64,000 nucleotides of DNA from the NCBI GenBank assembly GCA_963747735.1, contig CAVVGE010000025.1, positions 44,019 to 108,018 of the forward strand. The letters run 5' to 3'. The position numbers and the translations under genes were made by a program. Positions within the stretch are counted from its first letter, which is position 1, and each line of letters begins with the position of its first letter. A model generated the notes under the pieces. It had not been told where the DNA came from and made no database searches. It saw nothing but the letters and a program-made list of their open reading frames with translations. Below, in pieces: positions 37,009 through 45,494 of this stretch. This stretch comes from AP-15 sp963747735. Lineage in GTDB: Bacteria > Pseudomonadota > Alphaproteobacteria > ATCC43930 > CGMCC-115725.

Positions 37009-37455
37009 TTGGCCGAAATCGGCTTTTACCATCTGTTGTCGACCCCGCTCGAGCGGGCTTTGCCGAGGCTGCTCGACCGCGCGCGCCGCGAGGGGCATCG
37101 GATCGTCGTCCGGACGGGCTCGCCCGAGCGCGTCGAGCAGCTCGATACGCTCTTATGGAGCTATGACGAGGCGAGCTTTCTCGCGCACGGCTCGACCCGC
37201 GACGGCAACGCCGCGGCCCAGCCGATCTGGTTGACCGATGGCGACGAAAACCCCAACGAGGCCACGATGCTGCTGCTGGTCGACGGGGTCGAGGCCGGCG
37301 ATTTGGCGGCCTTCGCGCGCTGCGCCGATCTGTTCGACGGCAACGACGAAGCTGCTGTCGCGGCGGCCCGCCAGCGCTGGCGAAACGCGCGCGAAGCCGG
37401 TCATGCGCTGACCTATTGGCAGCAGACCGCGTCCGGCTGGGAACGGCGGGGCTGA
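37009..37455 (+). CDS. holC: DNA polymerase III chi subunit
   Basis: 148 residues matching HolC: IGFYHLLSTPLERALPRLLD, RIVVRTGSPERVEQLDTLLW, SYDEASFLAHGSTRDGNAAA, QPIWLTDGDENPNEATMLLL. The chi subunit links the clamp loader to SSB. Apparent TTG start at 37009, three bases after the pepA stop. The pepA-holC pairing is common in proteobacteria. Confidence 0.92.
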   Translation: MAEIGFYHLLSTPLERALPRLLDRARREGHRIVVRTGSPERVEQLDTLLWSYDEASFLAHGSTRDGNAAAQPIWLTDGDENPNEATMLLLVDGVEAGDLAAFARCADLFDGNDEAAVAAARQRWRNAREAGHALTYWQQTASGWERRG

Positions 37456-37628
37456 GCCCGGGGGAGAACTCGGGCCTGCGCCGCCCCTCCAGAACGGCGA
37501 TCCCTTCATGGCCTCCGGCGCCGCAGCCCGCGTGCTCCTGCACCCGGGGATTGCTGCCGGGTAGATTGCCGCTGCGACGGGCGGGCGCTATAACCCGGCA
37601 CCGCTCCCGACACCCGAGACATTTGCCG

Positions 37629-38051
37629 ATGGCCATCGAACGGACCTTGTCGATCATCAAGCCCGATGCGACCGAACGCAATCTGACCGGCGCGATCAAC
37701 GACCGCTTCGAGCGGCGCGGCTTGCGGGTTGTCGCGCAAAAGCGCCTGCAATTGACCCGGGCGCAAGCCGAGCACTTTTACGAGGTGCATGCGGAGCGGC
37801 CATTTTATCGCAGCCTGGTCGAGTTCATGGTCTCCGGACCGGTCGTCGTCCAGGTGCTCGAGGGACCGGGCGCGGTCGCGCTCAGCCGTGAAATCATGGG
37901 CGCCACCGATCCGGCGAACGCGGCGGCAGGCACGATCCGCAAGGATTTCGCCCGGTCGATCGAGGCCAATTCCGTGCACGGCTCCGATGCGCCCGATGCT
38001 GCCGCACGAGAGATCGCGTTTTTCTTCTCGGCTATCGAAATCTGCTCGTAG
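37629..38051 (+). CDS. ndk: Nucleoside diphosphate kinase
   Basis: 140 residues, full length. ERTLSIIKPDATERNLTGAI at the N-terminus; active-site His in NSVHGSDAPDAAAREIAFFF; MGATDPANAAAGTIRKDFAR is typical. Balances NTP pools by phosphate transfer through the histidine. ATG at 37629 matches the family start. Stop overlaps the next GTG (TAGTG). Confidence 0.96.
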   Translation: MAIERTLSIIKPDATERNLTGAINDRFERRGLRVVAQKRLQLTRAQAEHFYEVHAERPFYRSLVEFMVSGPVVVQVLEGPGAVALSREIMGATDPANAAAGTIRKDFARSIEANSVHGSDAPDAAAREIAFFFSAIEICS

Positions 38052-39325
38052 TGCGGGTTGGCCTGCGGTCGGAACGCGCTGCCCAGCCGCCGCTGCCGCC
38101 GGGTTTGGCCGGTCGGCTCGCAACGGCATTCGAGAGCGGTCTCGATGCCGCTGCACTGATCTTTTTTCCGCTTCTCGTCCTCGCCCCGCGCGGCATCGCG
38201 GCGCTGACCTCGGTTGCGGGGCTGCTCGCTCTTTGCTTGTTGGCCGCGTCGGGCGACACGGTTTGGCTGCGGTCTCGGCTGCGGTCCCTTGCCGCCCCCG
38301 CCGCGCTGCTCGGCTCGCTATTGGTCTGGGGGGCGGTATCGGCGGCATGGTCGCTCGACCCGCCGCGCAGCGTCGAGCTCGCGGCGCGTCTCGCCGGGCT
38401 TTCTGCTGCCGGTCTGGTGCTCGCCGCCGCTGCCGGCAGCCTCGCCGCGCCACGCCAGCTGTCGCTGCTTTTAGGCATCGGCTTTGTCATCGGCCTCGCC
38501 GTGGCGATCGCCGATTTTGCGACCCATGGGGCGGTGAGCGGACCGTTTTCGTCACGCGCCTACCAGCCGGCCCGGCTCAACCAGGCGACGGTCGGGTTTG
38601 CCATTCTGCTGGCGCCGGCGAGCGCGCTGCTGGCCTGCCTCGAACGCAAGATCTCGAGCGCGCTGCTCGCGCTCGCTGCGGTTGCGAGCGTATGCGTTCT
38701 GGCCGGAACGGCGGCCAAGACGGCGCTCGCCTTTGCGCTGCCGATGGCGGTCGTCGTCTACGCCGCTCGTGCCTGGGCCATTCCGGTGGCGGCGTCGATC
38801 TCGGTGCTGATCGCGATCACCGCCCCGTTGACCTTTGCCCGGCTTGAACGCTTGCCCGCGTTCACCCAAACCGCCGACACGATCAAGCAATCTTTTGGGC
38901 ACCGGCTGCTGATCTGGTCCTTCGCCGGCGACCGGATCGACGAGCACCCGCTCGCCGGCTGGGGGCTCGACGCTTCCCGCACCATGCCCGGCGGCAGCGA
39001 GCCGATCGAGCCCGGCGAGACCTGGCTGCCGCTCCACCCTCACAATGCGCCGCTGCAGCTATGGCTCGAGCTCGGCGTGCCGGGTGCGGTGCTGTTTGCC
39101 TTGACGGCGGCGTATCCGTGGCTCGCTCTTGCTGCGGCCGAGTGGCCGGCCCTCTTCACCGCCGCGGCCGGCGCTGCTCTGACGGCCGCTTTTGTCGCTT
39201 CTCTGGGGACCTATGGGATCTGGCAGGAATGGTGGCAAGGCACGCTCTGGTTCTCGCTGTTCCTCGTTCTCGTCATGGGGCGAGCGGCGGTGAAGCGGGA
39301 TCGGCGATCGGCAGCAGCGGCTTGA
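38051..39325 (+). CDS. O-antigen ligase/polymerase-like membrane protein
   Basis: 424 residues with about 10-12 membrane segments and a large periplasmic loop. The Wzy_C/WaaL-type signature is in the C-terminal third: FAGDRIDEHPLAGWGLDASR and LPLHPHNAPLQLWLELGVPG (the HPHN..LQ..LELG pattern). Family members ligate or polymerise surface polysaccharide at the periplasmic face. GTG start at 38051 overlaps the ndk stop. No other polysaccharide genes are adjacent. Confidence 0.8.
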   Translation: MRVGLRSERAAQPPLPPGLAGRLATAFESGLDAAALIFFPLLVLAPRGIAALTSVAGLLALCLLAASGDTVWLRSRLRSLAAPAALLGSLLVWGAVSAAWSLDPPRSVELAARLAGLSAAGLVLAAAAGSLAAPRQLSLLLGIGFVIGLAVAIADFATHGAVSGPFSSRAYQPARLNQATVGFAILLAPASALLACLERKISSALLALAAVASVCVLAGTAAKTALAFALPMAVVVYAARAWAIPVAASISVLIAITAPLTFARLERLPAFTQTADTIKQSFGHRLLIWSFAGDRIDEHPLAGWGLDASRTMPGGSEPIEPGETWLPLHPHNAPLQLWLELGVPGAVLFALTAAYPWLALAAAEWPALFTAAAGAALTAAFVASLGTYGIWQEWWQGTLWFSLFLVLVMGRAAVKRDRRSAAAA

Positions 39326-39473
39326 TCGGCGCGTCAGGCTCGGCACTTTGATCAGCGGGTTCTCGGACGACAGCGCCGCGTTCGCCTGGGTCGGCAGCTT
39401 CATCGCAATCCTCCGATAGCGCGGCAAATATCGAGGCCGGGCGGCACCGGCGCCGTCATGCTAAAATCCTCGA

Positions 39474-40208
39474 ATGGCGTCCGATGTCATCGATCTCAGG
39501 GATTTCTACCTCACCGGGCTCGGCCAGGTCGCGCGCCGCATGATCCGCCGCGCGGTGCGGCGGGTGTGGCCCGATCTCAACGGCATGCGCCTTCTCGGGA
39601 TCGGCTATGCGACCCCGTTTCTGTCCGCGCTGTCACCCGAGACCGAGCGCACCGTGGCGTTGATGCCGGCCTCGCTCGGCGTCCTCGGCTGGCCGGCGGA
39701 CGGACGCAATCTGGTGGCGCTTGCCGATGAAGCCGAGCTGCCCTTTGCCGATTATTCGATTGACCGCGTCCTGTTGGTCCATGCGCTCGAAACCCGCGAG
39801 CCGGCGGGGCCGATGCTGAAGGAGATCTGGCGCGTGCTGGCCGGCGGCGGGCGGCTCTTGATCGTCGTGCCAAACCGGCGCGGCATCTGGGCCCGGCTCG
39901 ACCGCACCCCGTTCGGCTCGGGCCGGCCCTATACGATGTCGCAGCTGTCGCAGCTGTTGCGCGACGAGCTGTTCACCCCGATCGGATCGGATGCGGCGCT
40001 GTTCATCCCGCCCGCCCGCAAGCGCATGATCCTGCGCGCCGCCCCGGCCTGGGAGCGGATCGGCAGCCGTTGGTTCCCGCGTTTTGCCGGCGTCGTGCTG
40101 ATCGAGGCGACAAAGCAGATCTACGCCAAGCCAAAAGCCCAGCGGGTCACCCGCCGGCGCCTCGTCTACGCACCGGCGGCGGCCCCGCACGGCATGTCGC
40201 GGCGATAA
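39474..40208 (+). CDS. Class I SAM-dependent methyltransferase
   Basis: 244 residues. The glycine-rich SAM motif is diverged (RLLGIGYATPFLSALSPETE), followed by ELPFADYSIDRVLLVHALET and EIWRVLAGGGRLLIVVPNRR, typical of Methyltransf_11-like proteins found near gloB in alphaproteobacteria. gloB is not adjacent here. Basic C-terminus (KPKAQRVTRRRLVYAP). Substrate unknown. Confidence 0.8.
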   Translation: MASDVIDLRDFYLTGLGQVARRMIRRAVRRVWPDLNGMRLLGIGYATPFLSALSPETERTVALMPASLGVLGWPADGRNLVALADEAELPFADYSIDRVLLVHALETREPAGPMLKEIWRVLAGGGRLLIVVPNRRGIWARLDRTPFGSGRPYTMSQLSQLLRDELFTPIGSDAALFIPPARKRMILRAAPAWERIGSRWFPRFAGVVLIEATKQIYAKPKAQRVTRRRLVYAPAAAPHGMSRR

Positions 40209-40235
40209 TTCCGCCGCCAAGCCCGGCGCCGAGGC

Positions 40236-40907
40236 CTACGGTTTCCCCGACAATACGAACACACCCTGCTCCGCCAGCAGATTGGCGAGGGTGCCGTGCG
40301 GGTTGAGCGAATAGGGCCGGCCGTGCCGGTCGAGCGTGACGCTGCGCTCGACCGTGACCCCGACCTCGTCGCACAGAGCGACAAAGTCGCGGATTGTGCA
40401 CAGGTGGATGTTAGGGGTCTCGTACCAGGGGTGGGGCAACAGGTCGGAGATCGGCATCCGGCCGCCGAGCAAAAGCTTTAGCCGGATCCGCCAAAAGCCG
40501 AAATTCGGAAACGACACGATCGCGCGCCGGCCGATGCGTGCCAGCGTCTCGATCACGCGGCGCGGGTTGCGCGTCGCCTGCAAGGTCTGGCTCAGCACGA
40601 CGACGTCGAAGGCGCCCGAGGGATAGGCTTCGAGGTCGCGGTCGGCGTCCCCCTGGATCACCGAAAGGCCGTGGCCCACGCAGGCATTGACACCCGATTG
40701 GCTCAGCTCCATGCCGCGGCCGTCGACATCCTTGTGCCGCGCCAGATAGGCAAGCAATGCGCCGTCGCCGCAGCCGATGTCGAGAACCCGCGACCCGGCA
40801 GCGATCATGTCCGAGATCAATCGCAGGTCGCGGCGCAGCTCGTCGGCGCCGGCCGCCTCGTCAGCCGGCCGCCCCGATGGCGCGGCCGGCTTTGGCAGGG
40901 CGCTCAC
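40236..40907 (-). CDS. metW: Methionine biosynthesis protein MetW
   Basis: 223-residue methyltransferase-like protein: DLRLISDMIAAGSRVLDIGC, GDGALLAYLARHKDVDGRGM, ELSQSGVNACVGHGLSVIQG-DAD, SFPNFGFWRIRLKLLLGGRM. MetW acts with MetX in O-acylhomoserine formation in many proteobacteria lacking MetA. GTG start at 40907, three bases after the metX stop. Confidence 0.93.
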   Translation of the reverse strand: MSALPKPAAPSGRPADEAAGADELRRDLRLISDMIAAGSRVLDIGCGDGALLAYLARHKDVDGRGMELSQSGVNACVGHGLSVIQGDADRDLEAYPSGAFDVVVLSQTLQATRNPRRVIETLARIGRRAIVSFPNFGFWRIRLKLLLGGRMPISDLLPHPWYETPNIHLCTIRDFVALCDEVGVTVERSVTLDRHGRPYSLNPHGTLANLLAEQGVFVLSGKP

Positions 40908-40910
40908 CGC

Positions 40911-42080
40911 TCAGGACCGGGCGAGGCCGCGATGCTCGCCGCAGCCGGCGAGAAAGCCGCGCAAGGTTTCGAACAGCTCGGGCTCGTGCAGCAAAAACGA
41001 ATCGTGCCCGTTGTCGGTATCGACCTCGACAAAGCTGACATTGGCGGCGGCCGCGTTCAGCGCGTGCACGACCTCGCGGTTCTCGGCGGTCGGGAACAAC
41101 CAGTCGCTGGTAAACGAGATCACGCAAAACCGGGTTCGGGTGCCGGCGAAGGCGGCGGCGAGCGAGCCGTCATGCTCTGCCGCCAAATCGAAATAATCCA
41201 TCGCCCGAGTAATATAGAGGTACGAATTCGCATCGAACCGGTCGACAAAGGTGCTGCCTTGGTGGCGCAAATAGCTCTCGACCTGGAAATCCGCGTCGAA
41301 TCCGTAGGTGACCGCGCGCCGGTCTTGCAGGTTGCGGCCGAATTTGCGGTGCAGCGCCGGCTCGGAGAGATAGGTGATGTGCGCCGCCATGCGCGCCACC
41401 GCAAGCCCGCCCGAAGGCCGCCGCCCGGTGTCGAGATAGCGCCCGCCGCACCAGTCGGGATCGGCCATGATCGCCTGGCGCCCGACCTCGTGAAAGGCGA
41501 TGTTCTGCGCCGAATGGCGCGCGGCGCAGGCGATCGGCACCGCGGCAAAGACGCTGTCCGGGTAGCTCGCCGCCCATTGCAGCACCTGCATGCCGCCCAT
41601 CGACCCGCCGATCACGCAAAACAGCGTCTCGATGCCGAGATGCTCGATCAGCCGCTTTTGCGCGCGGACCATGTCGTGGATCGTGATCACCGGGAACGAC
41701 AAGGCCCAGGGCGCGCCGGTCGCGGGGTCGAGGTCGCGCGGCCCGGTGCTCCCCATGCAGCCGCCCAGCACGTTGGCGCAAATCAGGAAATAGCGCTCGG
41801 TGTCGAGCACCAGGCCGGGCCCCACCATGGTGGTCCACCAGCCCGGCTTGCCGGTGATCGGGTGCGGGTCGGCGGCGTATTGGTCGCCGGTCAGCGCGTG
41901 GCAGATCAGCACCGCATTCGAGCGTTCGGGGTTGAGCGTGCCATAGGTCTGGTAAGCGATCGTGAAGGGGCCGAGCTCGACCCCGCAATCGAGCCGCAAC
42001 GGCTCGCCGATGACGAGCCGATGGCCGGGCCAATCCTGGTCCTGGCGGGCGCGGGAGAGCGGCAAAATCAGGCTCGACAC
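40911..42080 (-). CDS. metX: Homoserine O-acyltransferase MetX
   Basis: 389-residue alpha/beta hydrolase fold enzyme activating homoserine for methionine synthesis. Nucleophile elbow GGSMGGMQVLQWAASYPDSV (Ser), oxyanion-hole region YGTLNPERSNAVLICHALTG-DQYAA, and C-terminal Asp/His region EVDTDNGHDSFLLHEPELFE. Whether it uses acetyl- or succinyl-CoA cannot be told; MetW pairing is seen with succinyl-using forms as well. Start GTG at 42080 with GGAG upstream. Confidence 0.93.
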   Translation of the reverse strand: MSSLILPLSRARQDQDWPGHRLVIGEPLRLDCGVELGPFTIAYQTYGTLNPERSNAVLICHALTGDQYAADPHPITGKPGWWTTMVGPGLVLDTERYFLICANVLGGCMGSTGPRDLDPATGAPWALSFPVITIHDMVRAQKRLIEHLGIETLFCVIGGSMGGMQVLQWAASYPDSVFAAVPIACAARHSAQNIAFHEVGRQAIMADPDWCGGRYLDTGRRPSGGLAVARMAAHITYLSEPALHRKFGRNLQDRRAVTYGFDADFQVESYLRHQGSTFVDRFDANSYLYITRAMDYFDLAAEHDGSLAAAFAGTRTRFCVISFTSDWLFPTAENREVVHALNAAAANVSFVEVDTDNGHDSFLLHEPELFETLRGFLAGCGEHRGLARS

Positions 42081-42142
42081 GGGAGCTCCTCGGGTGCGCC
42101 GTCGTCGCGGAGCATCCGGCCGGTTGTCGGTGAAGCGTTGAG

Positions 42143-42171
42143 AGGTAGGGAGCGGCGGCCGGATGTGTCAA
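42143..42171 (-). promoter_or_regulatory. Predicted sigma-70 promoter of metX-metW
   Basis: On the minus strand, TTGACA (42171-42166) is followed by a 17-base spacer and CTACCT (42148-42143), about 60 bp upstream of metX. The -35 is a perfect consensus and spacing ideal; the -10 is a weaker alphaproteobacterial type. No riboswitch structure was recognised in the short leader. Confidence 0.45.
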
Positions 42172-42235
42172 CGTTTTCTTTGATTTTGCCGGGTCCGGAC
42201 CCTACTACTGTGGCTCCCCCGCAGCGAACCTCAGC

Positions 42236-43117
42236 ATGGCCGCCATTTCGCTCGACCTCCAGGATTTGCGCCAGCGTCTCGACCGGATCGACAACGGGCT
42301 GCACGACCTGTTGATCGAGCGCGCCGAGATCGTGGCGCAGGTCGCCGACACCAAGCGCAGCGAACGAACGGCGTTTTATCAGCCGGCGCGCGAGGCCGAG
42401 ATCATCCGCCGGCTCGTCGCCCGGCACCGCGGCTTGCTCCCGAGCGGGAGTGTCGTGCGCATCTGGCGCGAGCTGCTCTCGGCCACGGTAAGCCTTGAAA
42501 CGCCGTTCGCCGCCGCCGTCTTCGCGCCGCCCGAAGCGCAGGGCTTTTGGGACCTGGCGCGCGACCATTACGGCAGCAGCACACCGATCGCCGCCTACCG
42601 CACGACCGGCCAGGTGATCCGCGCGGTGAGCGAAGGACGGGTCGCGGTCGGCATCCTGCCGATGCCCCAGGAGGGCGAGGCCGATGCGTGGTGGCGCCAG
42701 CTCGTCTCGCACGACATCGAGGCGCCGCGGATCATCGCCCGGCTGCCTTTCGGTCCCCGCGGCAACGCCCGCAGCAACGGCGCCGATGCGCTCGTCATCG
42801 GCCGCGGCGCCGCGCAAAAGACCGCTGCCGACCGCACCCTGCTGGCGGCCGAAACCGTTCCGGAAATCAGCCGCGCCCGGATTTTCCGCGGATTGTCGGC
42901 GGTGGGGCTCGCCTGCACCTTCTTTGCCGCCGCCGAGCATGGCGAAGGCTCGGTCAGCCTGATCGAGATCGATGGCTTCGTGGCGCTTGCCGACCGCCGG
43001 GTCGAGCGGCTGCGCTTCGAGATCGGGCACGCCCTGCATCGGCTCCTGCCGCTCGGCGGCTATGCCGTGCCGATCGCTGCGCCGGTTGCGGCGCCGGCCG
43101 TGGCGAGCGCAGGGTGA
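42236..43117 (+). CDS. Chorismate mutase with prephenate-dehydratase-like C-terminal region
   Basis: 293 residues. The N-terminal AroQ-type chorismate mutase domain (LDLQDLRQRLDRIDNGLHDL, LIERAEIVAQVADTKRSERT, YQPAREAEIIRRLVARHRGL) converts chorismate to prephenate. The C-terminal part (AAVFAPPEAQGFWDLARDHY onward) has a two-lobed layout like a degenerate prephenate dehydratase plus ACT region, but I do not see the dehydratase catalytic TRF motif. It heads an operon with hisC and tyrA that completes tyrosine synthesis, so mutase activity is the likely role and the C-terminal part possibly regulatory. Confidence 0.8.
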   Translation: MAAISLDLQDLRQRLDRIDNGLHDLLIERAEIVAQVADTKRSERTAFYQPAREAEIIRRLVARHRGLLPSGSVVRIWRELLSATVSLETPFAAAVFAPPEAQGFWDLARDHYGSSTPIAAYRTTGQVIRAVSEGRVAVGILPMPQEGEADAWWRQLVSHDIEAPRIIARLPFGPRGNARSNGADALVIGRGAAQKTAADRTLLAAETVPEISRARIFRGLSAVGLACTFFAAAEHGEGSVSLIEIDGFVALADRRVERLRFEIGHALHRLLPLGGYAVPIAAPVAAPAVASAG

Positions 43118-43122
43118 GCGCG

Positions 43123-44241
43123 ATGACCCCATCCAGCCCGGTGCCGCGCCCCAGCCCGCCGCCGCGCCCCGGTATTCTCGATATCGCACCCTATGTCGGC
43201 GGCGACGCCAGGCTCGCCGGTGTCGCACGCCCGATCCGGCTCGCCTCGAACGAAAGCGCGCTCGGGCCCAGCGCCAAGGCGATGGCCGCCTATCGCGCGC
43301 TCGCCGGCGACATCCATCGTTATCCCGAAGGCAATGCCGCGGAGCTGCGCGAGGCAATCGGCCGCCTGCACAATCTCGATCCGGCGCGGATCGTCTGCGG
43401 CGCAGGCTCCGACGAGCTGATCGCGCTATTGCTGCGCGCCTATGCCGGCCCCGGCGACGAGGTGCTGTATAGCCGGCACGGCTTTTTAATGTATCCGATC
43501 GGCGCGCTGGCGGTGGGTGCCACGCCGGTCGCGGCGGAGGAGCGGGCATTGACCGCCGATGTCGATGCGCTGCTGGCGCGGGTCGGGCCGCGCACCCGCG
43601 CAGTCTTCATCGCCAACCCCAACAACCCGACCGGGACCTATCTCGGCGCCGACGAGATGGCGCGGCTGCACGCCAGGCTGCCGCCCTCGGTGCTGCTCGC
43701 GATCGACGCCGCCTATGCCGAGTTCGTCAACCGCAACGACTATTCCGCCGGTGCCGCCTTGGTCGATCGCGCCGACAATGTCGTGATGCTGCGCACCTTT
43801 TCAAAGATTTATGCGCTGGCCGGGCTGCGGCTTGGCTGGGCCTATTGCCCACCGGCGATCGCCGATGTGCTGAACCGGGTGCGTGGCCCGTTCAATGTCG
43901 GCGCAGCGGCGCTTGCCGCCGGGATCGCCGCGGTCGAGGACACCGAGGCGCTCGCCCGCGCGCGCGCCCACAACGACCGCTGGCTGCCGTGGTTTGCCGA
44001 GCGGCTCGCCGCCCTCGGCCTGCCGTTGACGCCGAGCGTGGGCAATTTCGTTTTGCCGCGCTTTCCCGACGAGCCCGGCCGCGACGCCCAGGCAGCCTTT
44101 GCCTTTTTGCAATCGCGCGGGATTTTGACGCGCAAGATGGCGGGCTACGGCCTGCCGCAGCATGTGCGGATCACGATCGGCACCGGCGAGGAGATGGAAA
44201 AGGTGGCGGCAGCACTCGGCGATTTTATGGCGCGGCGATGA
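43123..44241 (+). CDS. hisC: Histidinol-phosphate / aromatic aminotransferase
   Basis: 372-residue class I PLP aminotransferase. Conserved: RLASNESALGPSAKAMAAYR, HRYPEGNAAELREAIGRLHN, CGAGSDELIALLLRAYAGPG, IANPNNPTGTYLGADEMARL, DAAYAEFVNRNDYSAG and the PLP lysine in RTFSKIYALAGLRLGWAY. In this operon it probably transaminates prephenate or hydroxyphenylpyruvate as well as histidinol phosphate. ATG at 43123 or GTG at 43114 (overlapping the previous stop) could be the start. The stop overlaps tyrA by four bases. Confidence 0.9.
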   Translation: MTPSSPVPRPSPPPRPGILDIAPYVGGDARLAGVARPIRLASNESALGPSAKAMAAYRALAGDIHRYPEGNAAELREAIGRLHNLDPARIVCGAGSDELIALLLRAYAGPGDEVLYSRHGFLMYPIGALAVGATPVAAEERALTADVDALLARVGPRTRAVFIANPNNPTGTYLGADEMARLHARLPPSVLLAIDAAYAEFVNRNDYSAGAALVDRADNVVMLRTFSKIYALAGLRLGWAYCPPAIADVLNRVRGPFNVGAAALAAGIAAVEDTEALARARAHNDRWLPWFAERLAALGLPLTPSVGNFVLPRFPDEPGRDAQAAFAFLQSRGILTRKMAGYGLPQHVRITIGTGEEMEKVAAALGDFMARR

Positions 44242-45122
44242 ACGCGCGCTCTTTCGACCGGGTGGCGCTGATCGGCATCGGCCTGATCGGCTCGTCGCTG
44301 GCGCGCGCCTTGCGCCGCGACAGCCCCGGCACCAAGATCGTCGCCTGCGCCCGGCGGCCCGAAACCTTGGCGGCGGTGCGGCGGCTCGACCTCGCCGATA
44401 CGACGACGCACGACCCGGCCGAGGCGGTGGCGGGCGCCGATCTCGTCGTCGTCGCCACGCCGCTGTCCGCCTATGCCGAGATCGGGGCTCGCATCGGCCC
44501 GGCCTTGGCGCGCGGGGCGATCGTCACCGATGTCGGCTCGGTCAAGGAAACCGCGATCCGCGACCTCGCCCCGCATCTGCCCGATTGGGTCGAGCTGGTC
44601 CCCGGCCATCCGGTCGCCGGCACCGAGCATTCGGGTCCCGAAGCAGGCTTTGCCGAGCTCTTTCGCGACCGCTGGTGCATACTGATCCCGCTCCCCGAAA
44701 CCGCCCCCGAAGCGGTATCGGCGGTTGAGGCGATGTGGGCGCGCTGCGGCATGCGCGTGACGCGGATGAGTGCCGCGCATCACGACCGGGTGCTGGCGAT
44801 GACCTCGCATCTGCCGCATTTGATCGCCTATACGATCGTCGGCACCGCGACCGATCTCGAAGACAGCCTCAAATCCGAGGTCATCGAGTTTTCGGCGAGC
44901 GGCTTTCGCGATTTTACCCGCATCGCCGCCTCCGACCCGGTCATGTGGCGCGACATCTTTCTCGCCAACCGGGAGGCGGTGCTCGACGTCTTGCAGCGCT
45001 TCAGCGAAGACCTGACCGCGTTGCAGCGCGCGATCCGCTGGGGCGAAGGCGACAAGCTGCAGGAGCGGTTCACCCGAACGCGGGCGATTCGCCGCTCGAT
45101 CATCGAAGCAAAGCAGGCCTGA
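44238..45122 (+). CDS. tyrC: Prephenate/arogenate dehydrogenase (cyclohexadienyl dehydrogenase)
   Basis: 294-residue TyrA-type dehydrogenase oxidatively decarboxylating prephenate or arogenate in tyrosine synthesis. Rossmann motif RVALIGIGLIGSSLARALRR, GADLVVVATPLSAYAEIGAR, TDVGSVKETAIRDLAPHLPD, catalytic HPVAGTEHSGPEAGFAELF, and the C-terminal helices (TSHLPHLIAYTIVGTATDLE). ATG at 44238 overlaps the hisC stop (ATGA). tyrC is used for the stand-alone cyclohexadienyl form; tyrA is an acceptable alternative. Confidence 0.9.
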   Translation: MNARSFDRVALIGIGLIGSSLARALRRDSPGTKIVACARRPETLAAVRRLDLADTTTHDPAEAVAGADLVVVATPLSAYAEIGARIGPALARGAIVTDVGSVKETAIRDLAPHLPDWVELVPGHPVAGTEHSGPEAGFAELFRDRWCILIPLPETAPEAVSAVEAMWARCGMRVTRMSAAHHDRVLAMTSHLPHLIAYTIVGTATDLEDSLKSEVIEFSASGFRDFTRIAASDPVMWRDIFLANREAVLDVLQRFSEDLTALQRAIRWGEGDKLQERFTRTRAIRRSIIEAKQA

Positions 45123-45140
45123 GCCTGCCGGAGAGGTCTG

Positions 45141-45491
45141 ATGCACGCAGTCATTTTCGAGGTCGAGCCCGAGCCCGACCGGGTCCAGGAGTATCTCGAC
45201 ATCGCCGCGCGCCTTCGCCCGGAGCTGGAGAAGATCGACGGCTTTCTGTCGATCGAGCGTTTCCGCAGCCTGAGCCGGGAGGGCAAAATCCTGTCCCTGT
45301 CGTTCTGGCGCGACGAGGAGGCGGTGCGCCACTGGCGCCAGCACGCGCAGCACCACGAGGCGCAGCTCGCCGGGCGCGACCATGTGTTTCACGACTACCG
45401 GCTGCGCGTCGCCGCGGTGGTGCGCGACTACGGCATGCACGAGCGCCAGGAGGCGCCGCAGCAGATGCCGCAGAAGCCGCGGGCGAGTTGA
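45141..45491 (+). CDS. Antibiotic biosynthesis monooxygenase (ABM) domain protein
   Basis: 116 residues with a ferredoxin-like ABM fold: MHAVIFEVEPEPDRVQEYLD, GFLSIERFRSLSREGKILSL, SFWRDEEAVRHWRQHAQHHE. Such proteins act as small cofactor-free monooxygenases or heme-degrading enzymes; the specific role is unknown. It ends with a basic, Gln/Pro-rich tail. Convergent with the DUF2125 gene, three bases apart. Confidence 0.85.
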   Translation: MHAVIFEVEPEPDRVQEYLDIAARLRPELEKIDGFLSIERFRSLSREGKILSLSFWRDEEAVRHWRQHAQHHEAQLAGRDHVFHDYRLRVAAVVRDYGMHERQEAPQQMPQKPRAS

Positions 45492-45494
45492 GGC

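Noticed and set aside
39059..39403. Leftward frame starting MKLPTQANAALSSENPLIKV with a GGAGG box
   Set aside because: The start context is good but most of the frame is antisense to the O-antigen-ligase-like gene and turns into Arg/Pro-rich shadow sequence; at best a gene fragment.
42081..42235. Possible SAM riboswitch upstream of metX
   Set aside because: The leader is short and I could not fit SAM-I, SAM-II or SAH consensus elements; only a promoter is supported.
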